The position numbers and the translations under genes were made by a program. 64,000 nt of DNA, taken from NCBI RefSeq assembly GCF_000496075.1, contig NZ_AWXZ01000039.1:186001-250000 (forward strand). The letters run 5' to 3'. Each line of letters begins with the position of its first letter. Positions within the stretch are counted from its first letter, which is position 1. Shown here piece after piece: positions 7,867-16,761 of the stretch. Origin of the DNA: Lutibaculum baratangense AMV1. Its GTDB lineage: Bacteria > Pseudomonadota > Alphaproteobacteria > Rhizobiales > Tepidamorphaceae. The notes beneath the pieces are model-generated. The model was not told where the DNA came from, did not search any database, and saw only the letters and a program-made list of their open reading frames with translations.

Positions 7867-9767
7867 TGAGCGAAGCCATGTCGAATGTCGCCCTCGTCAG
7901 CGACTACCTCGCGGAGCAGGAGAACAAGTCGCTTCTCCGCTTCATCACCTGCGGCTCCGTCGACGACGGCAAGTCGACCCTGATCGGCCGGCTGCTCTAC
8001 GATTCCAAGCTCATCTTCGAGGATCAGCTCGCGGCCCTCACACGCGACAGCCGCAAGCACGGCACCGTCGGGGAGGACATCGACTTCGCCCTCCTCGTGG
8101 ACGGGCTCGAGGCCGAGCGCGAGCAGGGCATCACGATCGACGTCGCGTACCGCTTCTTCACGACCGAGGCGCGCAAGTTCATCGTGGCCGACACGCCGGG
8201 GCACGAGCAGTACACGCGCAACATGGCGACGGGCGCCTCCAACGCGGAGCTCGCCGTTATCCTCGTCGACGCCCGCTACGGCGTCCTGCCGCAAACGAGG
8301 CGCCATTCCTTCATCGTCTCGCTCGTCGGCATCAAGCACGTGATCCTGGCGATCAACAAGATCGACCTCGTCGATCACAGCCAGGAGGTGTTCGAGCGGA
8401 TCTCGGCCGATTACCGCGAGTTCGCCTCGTCCTTCGGCTTCGAGACGCTGGTGCCGATCCCGATCTCCGCGCGCTATGGCGACAACGTCTTCGAGCGCTC
8501 GGCGAAGATGCCGTGGTACGACGGGCCGACGCTGAAGGAGCAGCTCGAGACGGTCAACGTCGTCGACGACCTCGAGCACAAGCCGTTCCGGATGGTCGTG
8601 CAGTGGGTCAACCGCCCGAACCTCGATTTTCGCGGGTTCTCCGGCACGATCGCCACGGGTTCGATCAAGCCGGGCGACGAGATCATCGTGGCGAAGTCCG
8701 GCCGGACGTCGAAGGTCAAGTCGATCGTCACCTATGACGGGAAGCTGGCAGAAGCCTTCGCGCGCCAGGCGGTGACGATCCAGCTCGAGGACGAGATCGA
8801 CATCTCGCGCGGCGACGTTCTGGCGAAGCCGTCGCAGCGCCCGGAGGTGGCGGACCAGTTCGCGGCGCAGCTGATCTGGATGCAGGACGGCCAGGACCTC
8901 ATGCCCGGTCGCCCGTATCTCCTGAAATGCGGCGCGAAGAGCGTGACGGCCACCGTCACAGAGCTCAAGTACAAGGTCGACATCAACAATTTCGACCATC
9001 TGGCCGCGAAGACGCTCCACCTCAACGAGGTGGCGATGGTGAACCTGTCGCTCGCCGAGCCCATTCCCTTCGATCCGTACGACGAGAACCACGAGACGGG
9101 CTCGTTCGTCCTGATCGACCGGCTGACGAACCAGACGGTCGGCGCGGGCATGATCCAGTTCGCGCTCAGGCGTGCCTCGAACGTGCACCTGCAGGCGCTC
9201 GACGTCGACAAGGTGGCCCGTGCGCGTCTGAAGGCCCAGAAGCCCGCGATCCTGTGGTTCACCGGCCTCTCCGGCGCCGGCAAGTCGACGATCGCGAACC
9301 TCGTCGAGAAGAAGCTCAACGGCGGTGGTCAGCACACATATGTCCTGGACGGCGACAACGTCCGCCACGGGCTGAACCGTGACCTCGGCTTCACCGACGT
9401 CGACCGCGTCGAGAACATCCGCCGCGTGGCCGAGGCTGCAAAGCTCTTCGTCGATGCGGGGCTGATCGTGCTCGTCTCGTTCATCTCGCCCTTCCGCTCG
9501 GAGCGGCGCCTCGCGCGGGAGCTCGTGGAGGAAGGCGAGTTCATCGAGATCCACGTCGACACACCGCTGTCGCTCGCGGAGGAGCGGGATCCGAAGGGCC
9601 TCTACCAGAAGGCCCGTGCCGGGCAGATCAAGAACTTCACCGGCATCGACAGTCCCTACGAGTTGCCGGAGAATGCGGAGCTGACCCTGAACACCGCCGA
9701 GCATACGGCGGAGGAACTGGCCGAGGCCGTCGTGAAGCACCTCCGCGACAACGGGTACGTCTCGTAG
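7866..9767 (+). CDS. cysNC: Bifunctional sulfate adenylyltransferase subunit 1 / APS kinase (CysN-CysC fusion)
   Basis: A 633-residue fusion, NodQ-like. The N-terminal GTPase (CysN) has GSVDDGKST near residue 32, DTPGHEQY and NKID, then two beta-barrel domains; it drives APS formation with CysD. The C-terminal APS kinase (CysC) begins near residue 455 with P-loop GLSGAGKS, followed by [10 protein letters not shown] and the substrate segment [10 protein letters not shown], and phosphorylates APS to PAPS. Fused CysNC is common in alphaproteobacteria and lets APS pass directly to the kinase. No PAPS or APS reductase gene is in the window, so the reductive branch is elsewhere. Confidence 0.96.
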   Translation: MSEAMSNVALVSDYLAEQENKSLLRFITCGSVDDGKSTLIGRLLYDSKLIFEDQLAALTRDSRKHGTVGEDIDFALLVDGLEAEREQGITIDVAYRFFTTEARKFIVADTPGHEQYTRNMATGASNAELAVILVDARYGVLPQTRRHSFIVSLVGIKHVILAINKIDLVDHSQEVFERISADYREFASSFGFETLVPIPISARYGDNVFERSAKMPWYDGPTLKEQLETVNVVDDLEHKPFRMVVQWVNRPNLDFRGFSGTIATGSIKPGDEIIVAKSGRTSKVKSIVTYDGKLAEAFARQAVTIQLEDEIDISRGDVLAKPSQRPEVADQFAAQLIWMQDGQDLMPGRPYLLKCGAKSVTATVTELKYKVDINNFDHLAAKTLHLNEVAMVNLSLAEPIPFDPYDENHETGSFVLIDRLTNQTVGAGMIQFALRRASNVHLQALDVDKVARARLKAQKPAILWFTGLSGAGKSTIANLVEKKLNGGGQHTYVLDGDNVRHGLNRDLGFTDVDRVENIRRVAEAAKLFVDAGLIVLVSFISPFRSERRLARELVEEGEFIEIHVDTPLSLAEERDPKGLYQKARAGQIKNFTGIDSPYELPENAELTLNTAEHTAEELAEAVVKHLRDNGYVS

Positions 9768-9799
9768 GACCAGCTACGTCTGGTCACGCGAACGGGGCT

Positions 9800-9830
9800 G
9801 CGGCGGGCGATGGCCCGCCGCCGTCATTTT
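9800..9830 (+). terminator. Probable terminator of cysD-cysNC
   Basis: Perfect GCGGCGGGC-GATG-GCCCGCCGC hairpin (9800-9821) followed by CGTCATTTT. The T-run is interrupted, so strength is uncertain. It sits between two converging genes and may also limit transcription from the other side. Confidence 0.65.
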
Positions 9831-9857
9831 CAGGCGACGTCCTTGGTGGTGCGCCGG

Positions 9858-11105
9858 TCAGACGATGAGGCCGTCGAGCGGTTTCAGGCCGATGCTGTCG
9901 GGGAAGATCCTCGTGGCGAGCGTGCGCTGATCGATCCCGAGGTGGTCGCGCAGGACGCCCTTCAGGACGGCGCGGAGATCGGTCGTCGGCTGCAGGTCGC
10001 GCTCCTCGTAGAGGTCCCGGGTCCGCAGGCCCGGCCAATCCGCGATCACGCGGCCTCCCTTGACGGCGCCTCCCATCAGGAAGGCGGTCGTCGCAGTGCC
10101 GTGATCGGTTCCCTTGTTGCCGTTCGCGCGCGCCGTGCGGCCGAATTCCGTGACGACGGCGACCACCGTCTGGCTCCAGACGGCGCTCAATTGCCCCGCC
10201 AAGGCGTCGAGCGAGGAGTCGAGAGCGTCGAGAAGCACGGCCAGACGGCCGTCCGCCGCGCCCTCTGCGGCGTGGGTATCCCACCCGTCGTAGCTGATCG
10301 CCGCCAGTCGCGGCCCGTCGTCCTCCGCGATGAGCCGGCCGGATCCCTCCGCCAGCGCGATGAAGGAGGAGGCGAGCCCGTTGCGTCGCTTCTCCCCGGC
10401 ATCATCCATCGGCACGCCCATGGCCAACTCGTCGAGCTCGACCCCCGCCGTGAATACGCGGGACAGTTCGGCATCCGTCTCGCCGTAGAGCGATGCCAGG
10501 CGCTGCACGGTATCGGACCCGGCCTGCTTCATCGAAGGGGGGCTCCAGGTGAGCACCGGGGCGTCGCCGCGCAGGATGAGCGGCACCGTGGCGCCGACGG
10601 CGAGGCCCTGCGTCGGCCTGGCCCGATCTCCCGCAGGCAATGCCGCAGCCACGCGGTTCAGCCACCCGTCCTGGCTGCCGCGCGGGCCGACGAGGCCGCT
10701 TTCGAGCACGTCCTGACCGTCGAAGTGGGACCGCTCGCGGTAGGGCGTCGCCGCCGCGTGGACGATCAGGGCCTCGCCCTTGCGCATGCGCCGATGGAGC
10801 TTCGGCATGGCGTCGTTCAGGGCGAACAGATCGTCGAGGGGCAGGATCTCGCTGCCGTCGGCGCCGAGGGCGAGGTCGCCGCGCAGCGCCGCATAGTCGC
10901 GGTCGCCGACCGGGGGCACGGCCGCCAGCCCGTCCATCGCACCCCTCAGGATCACGAGGACAAAGCGCGGATCCGCCGTGCCGGCGAAGCCTGCACGGGG
11001 CATGTTGGCCCAGGCCACCAGGGAGCCGGCGCCCGCCAGGAAGGCACGGCGGCTGGGGCAGAGGCGAGCGTCCTGTGCGAGGAATGAGGGAACAGACATC
11101 GGCAT
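9858..11105 (-). CDS. DUF1501 domain-containing secreted protein
   Basis: A 415-residue protein with a Tat-type signal (SRRAFLAGAGSLV at about residues 18-30) and the alkaline-phosphatase-superfamily-like DUF1501 domain (VLVILRGAMDGLA, later VVTEFGRTARANGNKGTDHG). Function unproven. DUF1501 proteins are almost always encoded beside DUF1800 proteins, as here, and are exported folded. The start at 11105 overlaps the DUF1800 stop in TGATG, so translation is coupled. Stretches such as FGRTARANGNKGTDHG resemble metal-binding motifs of sulfatase-like enzymes, but catalysis is not shown. Confidence 0.88.
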   Translation of the reverse strand: MPMSVPSFLAQDARLCPSRRAFLAGAGSLVAWANMPRAGFAGTADPRFVLVILRGAMDGLAAVPPVGDRDYAALRGDLALGADGSEILPLDDLFALNDAMPKLHRRMRKGEALIVHAAATPYRERSHFDGQDVLESGLVGPRGSQDGWLNRVAAALPAGDRARPTQGLAVGATVPLILRGDAPVLTWSPPSMKQAGSDTVQRLASLYGETDAELSRVFTAGVELDELAMGVPMDDAGEKRRNGLASSFIALAEGSGRLIAEDDGPRLAAISYDGWDTHAAEGAADGRLAVLLDALDSSLDALAGQLSAVWSQTVVAVVTEFGRTARANGNKGTDHGTATTAFLMGGAVKGGRVIADWPGLRTRDLYEERDLQPTTDLRAVLKGVLRDHLGIDQRTLATRIFPDSIGLKPLDGLIV

Positions 11106-12445
11106 CACCTGCGCTGGAATTCCGGGCTCATGAGAAGTAGTGCGAGACCCTGCTCGGTCGTCTCCGCGCGTGAGATGCTCTGGGATGTCGCCATCGACAT
11201 CGAAGCGCCCAGCACCTCCTCCGCCACCCCGCGGGGATCGAGCGCACGGCTTCTGCCCGCGATCGCCTGCGCGATGTCGAGGCGCGTGGTCAGGGCGTCG
11301 GGAGCGAGCCATTCGGCGCTGTCATCGGGGAAGCCGGCGGGCGAGGGCGGGTTCCACAGCGGTTGGCCGAGGAGGTTCAGCACACGCTGGCAGAACGGGG
11401 CGGGGGCGTTGAAATCGACAGCGCGAATGGTCGCCCACAGGAACTCCTGAGGGGGGCGCAATTTGCTCGGCGGAAGGTCCCAGGCCTCGTCGGAGTGAAG
11501 CAGCGTCGCGTAGACGCTGCGCAAATCGCCGTCGCTGTCGAGAAAGCTGTCGGTCAGCGCCTCGACCAGCCGTGGCGGAGGCGCGTCGGAGACGAAATGC
11601 CGGGCGAGCTTGGTGGCGACGTGGCGCGCGGTCGCGGGCTGGCGGGCGAGATCCCTCAGAGCCGCCACGCCTTGTTCCTCGCCGTCGTCGGGATATCGCG
11701 TGCCCATGAGCACCTGGGGCCCCGGCTCGTGCGTGGGTGCCTTGAAGGTGAACCGGCCGAAGCGCTCCGGATACTTCGCATCCGCCCCGAGCGACCAGCC
11801 CGTGAGGATCTTCGCCAGCGCGATCACGTCGTCCTGGGTGTATCCGCCCGTCACTCCCACGGTGTGAAGCTCGAGGATCTCGCGGGCGTGGTTCTCGTTC
11901 AGCCCGCGCCCGCGCCGGACCCCGAGCCGGCTGTTCGGGCCGACCGAGGTGATGTTGTTGAGGTAGTAGAGCATGGCCGGATGGCGCGTCGCGGCGAGCA
12001 GCAGGTCGTCGAAGTGACCGAGCACGTGCGGCCTGATCGCCTCGCGCTCGTAGGCGCCGGCCATGCCGCGCCGGGCGCCCCCGCGGAGGTCGACGGCGAA
12101 ATGGTTCGTCCAGAACCCGACGATCCGCTCCACGAAGCCGGTGTCCACGCGGCGGATCCGCCGGACACGGGCCTCGACCTCGTCGAAATAGATCGCTCTG
12201 GCGACGTTCTTCGGCGCGCCCTCCGGTGGTTCCTTGCCCTCCTTGCGCCGCCGCGCCTCCTCGCGCACCGCGAGCCAGGCCTCCCGGCTGTCCAAAAGGC
12301 TCGGATCGTTCATGAGCGCCGCGCGCGGACGGTCGATTTCGGCGAGCAGGAGCGTTCGAACGTCGCCTTGCCCTCTCGTCTCCGCGTTCCCCCTCATGCC
12401 GAGACCGAACCGCGCCAGGGCGCGTGATGCATCACTTGGAGCCAT
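11105..12445 (-). CDS. DUF1800 domain-containing protein
   Basis: A 446-residue DUF1800 protein, partner of the DUF1501 protein downstream. Family landmarks are FWTNHFAVD, LNENHAREILELHTVGVTGG and FVSDAPPPRLVE. The Met at 12445 is chosen over 12559 because an AGGTGG ribosome-binding site precedes it and the longer N-terminus is arginine-rich and unlike the family. No signal peptide is obvious; DUF1800 proteins may travel with their Tat-exported partner. The biochemical role of the pair is unknown; roles in extracellular polymer or cell-surface processes have been proposed for relatives. Confidence 0.87.
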   Translation of the reverse strand: MAPSDASRALARFGLGMRGNAETRGQGDVRTLLLAEIDRPRAALMNDPSLLDSREAWLAVREEARRRKEGKEPPEGAPKNVARAIYFDEVEARVRRIRRVDTGFVERIVGFWTNHFAVDLRGGARRGMAGAYEREAIRPHVLGHFDDLLLAATRHPAMLYYLNNITSVGPNSRLGVRRGRGLNENHAREILELHTVGVTGGYTQDDVIALAKILTGWSLGADAKYPERFGRFTFKAPTHEPGPQVLMGTRYPDDGEEQGVAALRDLARQPATARHVATKLARHFVSDAPPPRLVEALTDSFLDSDGDLRSVYATLLHSDEAWDLPPSKLRPPQEFLWATIRAVDFNAPAPFCQRVLNLLGQPLWNPPSPAGFPDDSAEWLAPDALTTRLDIAQAIAGRSRALDPRGVAEEVLGASMSMATSQSISRAETTEQGLALLLMSPEFQRR

Positions 12446-12580
12446 GCCACCTCGCTGGAACGGCGCCCGAGCGCCGAATGAAGGGAGCTTCAGGATAACG
12501 CGGAGCTCGTGGCGGAGTTGTGGCTGCACCCGTCCCAGGGCACGCGGTGACCGCGGCAAGACGCGCAGAGGTGCTGTGTT

Positions 12581-12657
12581 TGGAGGCCCGGCCCCGGGGT
12601 CGAACCGGGGCTGGCCGGCGTTGCATCGCCGTCGGGTGGCCGCTCCCCCACCGGGCC
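12581..12657 (-). tRNA. tRNA-Cys(GCA)-like gene with atypical stems
   Basis: 77 bases reading down from 12657. The 7-bp acceptor GGCCCGG/CCGGGCC is perfect, the discriminator is T (a Cys identity base) and CCA is encoded. The D arm is GGG-GAGCGGCCA-CCC, the same 3+9+3 layout as the E. coli tRNA-Cys I recall. The anticodon region GATGCAAC holds T33, GCA and A37. The T loop is TTCGACC. Odd points: the anticodon loop is 8 bases on a 4-bp stem or 6 bases on a 5-bp stem (CGGCG/CGCCG), and the T stem is 6 bp (CCCCGG/CCGGGG) instead of 5. Whether it is a working, minor or decayed tRNA-Cys is open. Confidence 0.72.
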
Positions 12658-12689
12658 GTCTACGCCACCGACGATAGCCGGCCGAGCCG

Positions 12690-12707
12690 GATCACGGAAG
12701 CGTGATC
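12690..12707. other. Perfect hairpin between trkH and the tRNA-like gene
   Basis: GATCACG-GAAG-CGTGATC, 7-bp arms. On the minus strand it follows trkH by 33 bp and precedes the tRNA-like gene, with a CTTC loop in the transcript. There is no T-run. It may end or stabilise the trkH transcript; the role is inferred. Confidence 0.45.
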
Positions 12708-12740
12708 TTACCTGTCGGTTAACGCGGGTGGGCCGCAGTC

Positions 12741-14177
12741 TCAGCGGCGCCAGAACTCGGGATCGAGGAGAAGCAGCATCGTGAAGAGCTCCAGTCGCCC
12801 GAGGAGCATCGCAAAGGCGAGGATCCACTTGGCGGAGTCGGGCACCTCCTGGAAGTTGCCGGAGGGACCGATGATCTCGCCGAGCCCCGGGCCGACATTG
12901 CCGAGGGCCGTTGCTGCCCCGCTCAGCGCGCTGACGATGTCGAGCCCGGTAGCGGCCAGCAGTAGCGTCACGACCACGACACTGGCGAAGTACGTCGTGA
13001 GGAAGAGCAGAACCGAGGGCGGCACGTCCTCTGGAATGCGCTGCCCGGAATAGCGCAACGGGATGAGACGGTTGGGCCGGGCGAGCCGCCCGAGATGGGC
13101 CCTGAGAACGCGCCACAGGATCTGGAAGCGATAGATCTTGATCGCTCCGGTGGTGGAGCCGCTGCACCCGCCGATGAACGTCAGAAGAAAGAACAGACCG
13201 ACCGCCGCGGCGCCCCAGAGCGTATAGTCGCTGCTCGCGTAGCCCGTCGTGGTGGTGATCGAGACGACGTTGAACGCGGCCAGCCGCAAGGCCTCGAGCG
13301 GCGGCAGGTCGTGCGTTCGGACGAGCCACAACGCCAGCAGGATCGACACGACGACGATCAGTTGCAGGAAGGTGCGGATCTGCGGGTCGCGCCACAGGGA
13401 GACCTGCTCTCCCTTTACCAGCTTGATGTAGGCCACGAAGGGGAGGGCTCCCGCCAGCATGAAGATCGTGGCCGTCCAGTGCAGGAGGGGCGGCTCGAAG
13501 TGACCGAAGGAGGCGTCGTAATTGGCGAACCCGCCCGTGGAGAGGGTGGTCATCGCGTGGCAGATGGCATCGAAGAAAGACATCCCGCCGATCTTGTAGA
13601 GCGCGGCGCATGCCGCCGTCAGCGAGATGTAGGTCAAGCCGATGAACTGCACGAGCTGGACGGGTCGGGGGACGATCTTCTCGGACCGGTCGGAGCTTTC
13701 CGTGTGGAAGAGCTGCATGCCGCCGACACGCAGGAACGGCAGGACGATGATGGCCGTGACGACGATGCCGACGCCGCCGATCCATTGCAGCAGCGCACGC
13801 CAGAACAGCAGGCCCGGCGGGAGTAGCTCGAGATCCGAGAGCACGGTCGAGCCGGTGGTGGTGAAGCCCGAGACGGCTTCGAAGAACGCGTCGTGATAGT
13901 TGAGGCCGAGCCCCAGGAACGGGAGGGCGGAGAAGGCGGAGAGCGATATCCAGACCGAGGTGGTCACGATGAAGGCGGTCTGCATTCGCAGCGCGCTCTC
14001 CACCGGCCGCCTCGCAGCGAGTGCGATCAGCGTGCCGAGCGACCAGGTGACGAGCGCGCTGACGGCGAAGATCGACCAGTCCTCGTTGCCGATGACGACG
14101 TCGATCAGCGCCGGCACGAGCATGGTCACGCCCAAGCCGGCCAGCAGGAGCCCGTTGACATAGAAGATGATGGACAT
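12741..14177 (-). CDS. trkH: Trk-type potassium uptake transmembrane protein (TrkH)
   Basis: Inner-membrane K+ uptake channel subunit of 478 residues, normal for TrkH. All four selectivity-filter loops can be read: GFTTTGST, TTLSTGGF, TTTTGYASS and CSGSTTGA. It needs the cytosolic NAD-binding regulator TrkA, which is not in the window. It is preceded on the same strand by a small membrane protein gene 115 bp upstream. Confidence 0.94.
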   Translation of the reverse strand: MSIIFYVNGLLLAGLGVTMLVPALIDVVIGNEDWSIFAVSALVTWSLGTLIALAARRPVESALRMQTAFIVTTSVWISLSAFSALPFLGLGLNYHDAFFEAVSGFTTTGSTVLSDLELLPPGLLFWRALLQWIGGVGIVVTAIIVLPFLRVGGMQLFHTESSDRSEKIVPRPVQLVQFIGLTYISLTAACAALYKIGGMSFFDAICHAMTTLSTGGFANYDASFGHFEPPLLHWTATIFMLAGALPFVAYIKLVKGEQVSLWRDPQIRTFLQLIVVVSILLALWLVRTHDLPPLEALRLAAFNVVSITTTTGYASSDYTLWGAAAVGLFFLLTFIGGCSGSTTGAIKIYRFQILWRVLRAHLGRLARPNRLIPLRYSGQRIPEDVPPSVLLFLTTYFASVVVVTLLLAATGLDIVSALSGAATALGNVGPGLGEIIGPSGNFQEVPDSAKWILAFAMLLGRLELFTMLLLLDPEFWRR

Positions 14178-14292
14178 TCGTGGGCCTCTTCGCGACCCGA
14201 AGCCTCTAGCACGGTCTCGTGCGCGGGCGAACGGCTACTCGCCGTGGGAGGCACCGCGTCGCATGGCCGCGACGCTTTGATCACACTTCGGT

Positions 14293-14451
14293 TCAGAGAA
14301 CCGCGAAGAGCAGGACGAGAACGACCATCCCCACGAGGCCCGCGAGGAAGATCGCGCGCCGCTGCCGGCTCCGCAGGATGATCGTGCCCTGCCTCACACT
14401 CTCGGCCGAATAGGTCTTCTCGACGTCCTCGCGGTTCGGCCGCTCGCTCAT
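14293..14451 (-). CDS. Small single-pass membrane protein, 52 residues
   Basis: Starts at 14451 after GAGGAG; the longer in-frame reading to 14586 overlaps the upstream gene and lacks support. The polar N-terminus ends in REDVEKTYSAESVRQGTIIL and RSRQRR, followed by one transmembrane helix to the C-terminus. I recall similar short proteins with a QG-IILR-RRAIF-like core in other alphaproteobacteria, but no function. It lies on the same strand as the lytic transglycosylase (82 bp upstream) and trkH (115 bp downstream). Confidence 0.75.
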   Translation of the reverse strand: MSERPNREDVEKTYSAESVRQGTIILRSRQRRAIFLAGLVGMVVLVLLFAVL

Positions 14452-14533
14452 GTCCGTCTCCTCGATCTGTGGTGACGGGAACGGCCCCGCGGACGCCTCT
14501 GTTCCGTGCGTCGTCCTCGCCGGCCGCCGTCGC

Positions 14534-15499
14534 TCACCGGTTCCTCTGCACGAGGCAGTTGCCGCCGTTCGCTCGAAGCCTGCCACAGATGCGTTCCGCC
14601 TCGTCGCGGCTCTCCGCCGGCGCCTGAACCTGGTAGAACCGGCGCGGGCCGCGGCCGGGGACCCGGCCCGTCACCACCATCGGCTCGACGTCGCCGAGAA
14701 TGGACGCATGGCGTTGCTGCTGACGCCGGTAGCCGGCCATCGCGACGTCGAGCGAGTGGTTGCCGGCGAGCTGAACGCCCCATGGGGTCGTCCGGGAGGT
14801 GCCGGTGGCCTTCTCGGCCGTCAGCTGGCCGCGCCCCGAGGCGATCTTCAGGCAGTCGTCGGCGGGGTCGAGGACGGCCTGTTCCTGTTCCTGTTGCTCC
14901 TCCTCCGCGTCCTCGGCCTGCGCCTGGGGCAGCCAGTCCTCGGGGCCGCGCCCGGTGATCTTCCAGACGTAATTGCGGGTCTCGAGCGGCAGGCCGCGGT
15001 CCCCCGCGACGAAGCCCAGGACGCGGTTCTCCCCGGCATTGTAGGCCGCCGCCGCGAGGCCGAGGTTGCCGAACCGGTCGCGCAGGTCGGACAGGTAGTG
15101 CGCGGAGGCCGTGATGGCCGTGGCGGGGTCGAACGGGTCGACGAGGCCGCGAAGATCGGCCGTGCCGCGCATGAACTGCGCGATGCCTTCCGCGCCCTTC
15201 GGGCTCACGGCCCGAGGATTGAAGCTGCTCTCCGTCTGGATCAGCCTGGCGAAGAAGCCGATCGGCAGGTCGTGCTGTTCGGCGGCGGCCTCGACGAGAT
15301 CGCACAGCGTCTCCCTCGACTGCGGCTCTGGCCGGTCTACCTCCCCGGCCTCGGCGTCCCCGTCGGGGGCCGTCGGCGGGTGCGGCGAAAGCCGAACCTC
15401 GGCGGGCGCATCCCCCGGCGCGGCGTCTTCTTGCGTCTGGCCGGGGACGACGGCCATGAGCGTGAGGACCACCGTGGCGACCGCCATGCGCGTCGACAT
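14534..15499 (-). CDS. Lytic transglycosylase with C-terminal SPOR-like region
   Basis: Periplasmic cell-wall enzyme of 321 residues that would cleave peptidoglycan glycan strands. A signal peptide covers about 22 residues, then a Pro/Asp-rich linker. The SLT domain follows, with catalytic Glu in QTESSFNPRAVSPKGAEGI (about residues 89-107), the AQFMRGTA segment and AYNAGENRV. An acidic Glu/Gln-rich linker precedes a C-terminal stretch (RFYQVQAPAESRDEAERIC) that resembles a SPOR peptidoglycan-binding repeat. It starts 12 bp after the YbaK-type gene stop, so the two may be co-transcribed. Confidence 0.88.
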   Translation of the reverse strand: MSTRMAVATVVLTLMAVVPGQTQEDAAPGDAPAEVRLSPHPPTAPDGDAEAGEVDRPEPQSRETLCDLVEAAAEQHDLPIGFFARLIQTESSFNPRAVSPKGAEGIAQFMRGTADLRGLVDPFDPATAITASAHYLSDLRDRFGNLGLAAAAYNAGENRVLGFVAGDRGLPLETRNYVWKITGRGPEDWLPQAQAEDAEEEQQEQEQAVLDPADDCLKIASGRGQLTAEKATGTSRTTPWGVQLAGNHSLDVAMAGYRRQQQRHASILGDVEPMVVTGRVPGRGPRRFYQVQAPAESRDEAERICGRLRANGGNCLVQRNR

Positions 15500-15511
15500 A
15501 TGCGCCGCTCC

Positions 15512-15991
15512 TCAGGCGGTCAGGCCGGCCGCCCGCGCCTCGCAGGCGCGCAGCAGGTCGGCGGGTGCGACGGCGAACACGCAATGGGGCGTGCCCGCAG
15601 CCGCCCAGACGACGGGGTGATCGAGCAGCGACCGGTCCATCAGCGTCTGCATCTGCGTCTCGTGGCCGAGCGGGGGGACACCCCCGATGGCGTATCCGGT
15701 GAGCTCGCGGACCGTCCTGCCGTCGGCCCGTCGCAGGCCCTCTCCGACCTCGCGCTCGACGGTCGGCTCGTCGACGCGGTCGGCGCCCGAGACGAGCAGC
15801 AGAAGCGGAGTCTCGCTCTCGCTTCCGACGAAGACGAGAGACTTGACGATCTGGGCGACCGAGCAGCCGCAGGCCAGGGCTGCCTCCTCGGCGGTCCGCG
15901 CAGACACGTCGTGCACCACGACCTCGATCTCCAGCCCACGCGCGAGGGCTCGGCGGCGGAAGCGTTCGGCACTGGCGGGCAATTCGGTCAT
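15512..15991 (-). CDS. YbaK/EbsC family protein (aminoacyl-tRNA deacylase-like)
   Basis: A 159-residue cytoplasmic protein of the YbaK/ProX editing family, which removes wrong amino acids from tRNA (for example Cys or Ala from tRNA-Pro). The lysine of IVKSLVF and the GYAIGGVPPLGH loop are typical. I start at 15991; the upstream Met at 16054 adds an arginine-rich leader not seen in the family. The substrate cannot be assigned. Confidence 0.87.
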   Translation of the reverse strand: MTELPASAERFRRRALARGLEIEVVVHDVSARTAEEAALACGCSVAQIVKSLVFVGSESETPLLLLVSGADRVDEPTVEREVGEGLRRADGRTVRELTGYAIGGVPPLGHETQMQTLMDRSLLDHPVVWAAAGTPHCVFAVAPADLLRACEARAAGLTA

Positions 15992-16095
15992 GCGCGGAGG
16001 GTAGTGCCGGAGCGGGCGCGACGGAAGCAGCAAGCCTCGCCGGGCGTGCGGCAAACATGGTAAACAGCGCGTTAACCAATGCGAGGTCGCCCCAC

Positions 16096-16761
16096 ATGCT
16101 CGAAGAACAGGATCGTCAGACGACGCCGCAGGACACGCCGCAGCGCGAGGACAAGGCAGGCCCGGCGGTCAATGGAGAGGCGGCCGTGGCCAAGTCGCGC
16201 CTGCAGGACGCGATTCGGCGGGCCAGGCTCAACGAGGCGGAGCGGTCGGACGTGATACTCGAGCTTCGCGAGGCCGAGGCCGCGCGGCTCGAGATGCTGC
16301 ACGCCTCGCTCCGCGACCTCTTCGACGAGATCCCGCCGGGCACCGATCTTCTCGAGTGCTCGCTCGTCGCGAGGTCTCCGCCACGGCTGTGGATCGACGT
16401 GATCGCGTATGTCGTGATGGGTCGCGACAAGCGCACCTACCGCTTCGTGAAGGAGACCCGCTACGGCCCGAAGATCATCCTCGAGAGCACCAATCTCGAT
16501 GAGGTCAACCAGGCGGTCACGGACTACGTCGCCCACCGGCTTCTCGAGCGGGCACGGGCCCTCGACAGCGACACGACGGAGCCTCGCGTCGCGCCTGCCG
16601 CCGAACGTCCGGCAGCCGAGCCTGTGCCGGTGCAGAGCATGCCGGTGCAGCGCCGTCGCGGGCCCGGCTGGTTCAGCCTGTTCGTCGCACTCTTGTTCGG
16701 GGCGCTGTTGGGCGCGGGAGGGTTGTTCGCCTACGGCTACTACCTCGTGAGCTTCGGCTGA
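16096..16761 (+). CDS. Hypothetical protein with C-terminal membrane anchor
   Basis: A 221-residue protein from the Met at 16096. It has a charged helical first half (LNEAERSDVILELREAEAAR), a conserved-looking centre (PPRLWIDVIAYVVMGRDKR and TYRFVKETRYG), a Pro-rich linker and one transmembrane helix near residues 193-215. I recall this domain arrangement as widespread and uncharacterised in Hyphomicrobiales. Its last 22 bp overlap the end of the converging MocR gene. Confidence 0.82.
   Translation: MLEEQDRQTTPQDTPQREDKAGPAVNGEAAVAKSRLQDAIRRARLNEAERSDVILELREAEAARLEMLHASLRDLFDEIPPGTDLLECSLVARSPPRLWIDVIAYVVMGRDKRTYRFVKETRYGPKIILESTNLDEVNQAVTDYVAHRLLERARALDSDTTEPRVAPAAERPAAEPVPVQSMPVQRRRGPGWFSLFVALLFGALLGAGGLFAYGYYLVSFG

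Noticed and set aside
12461-12476. Perfect CGGCGC-CCGA-GCGCCG hairpin upstream of the DUF1800 start
   Set aside because: No T-run and no conserved context; it lies between the tRNA-like gene and the DUF1800 ribosome-binding site and may be chance in such GC-rich DNA.
12581-12657. Possible selenocysteine tRNA (selC) because of the 13-bp acceptor/T helix
   Set aside because: There is no TCA anticodon or long variable arm and the discriminator is T; the GCA anticodon and other bases point to a Cys-type tRNA.
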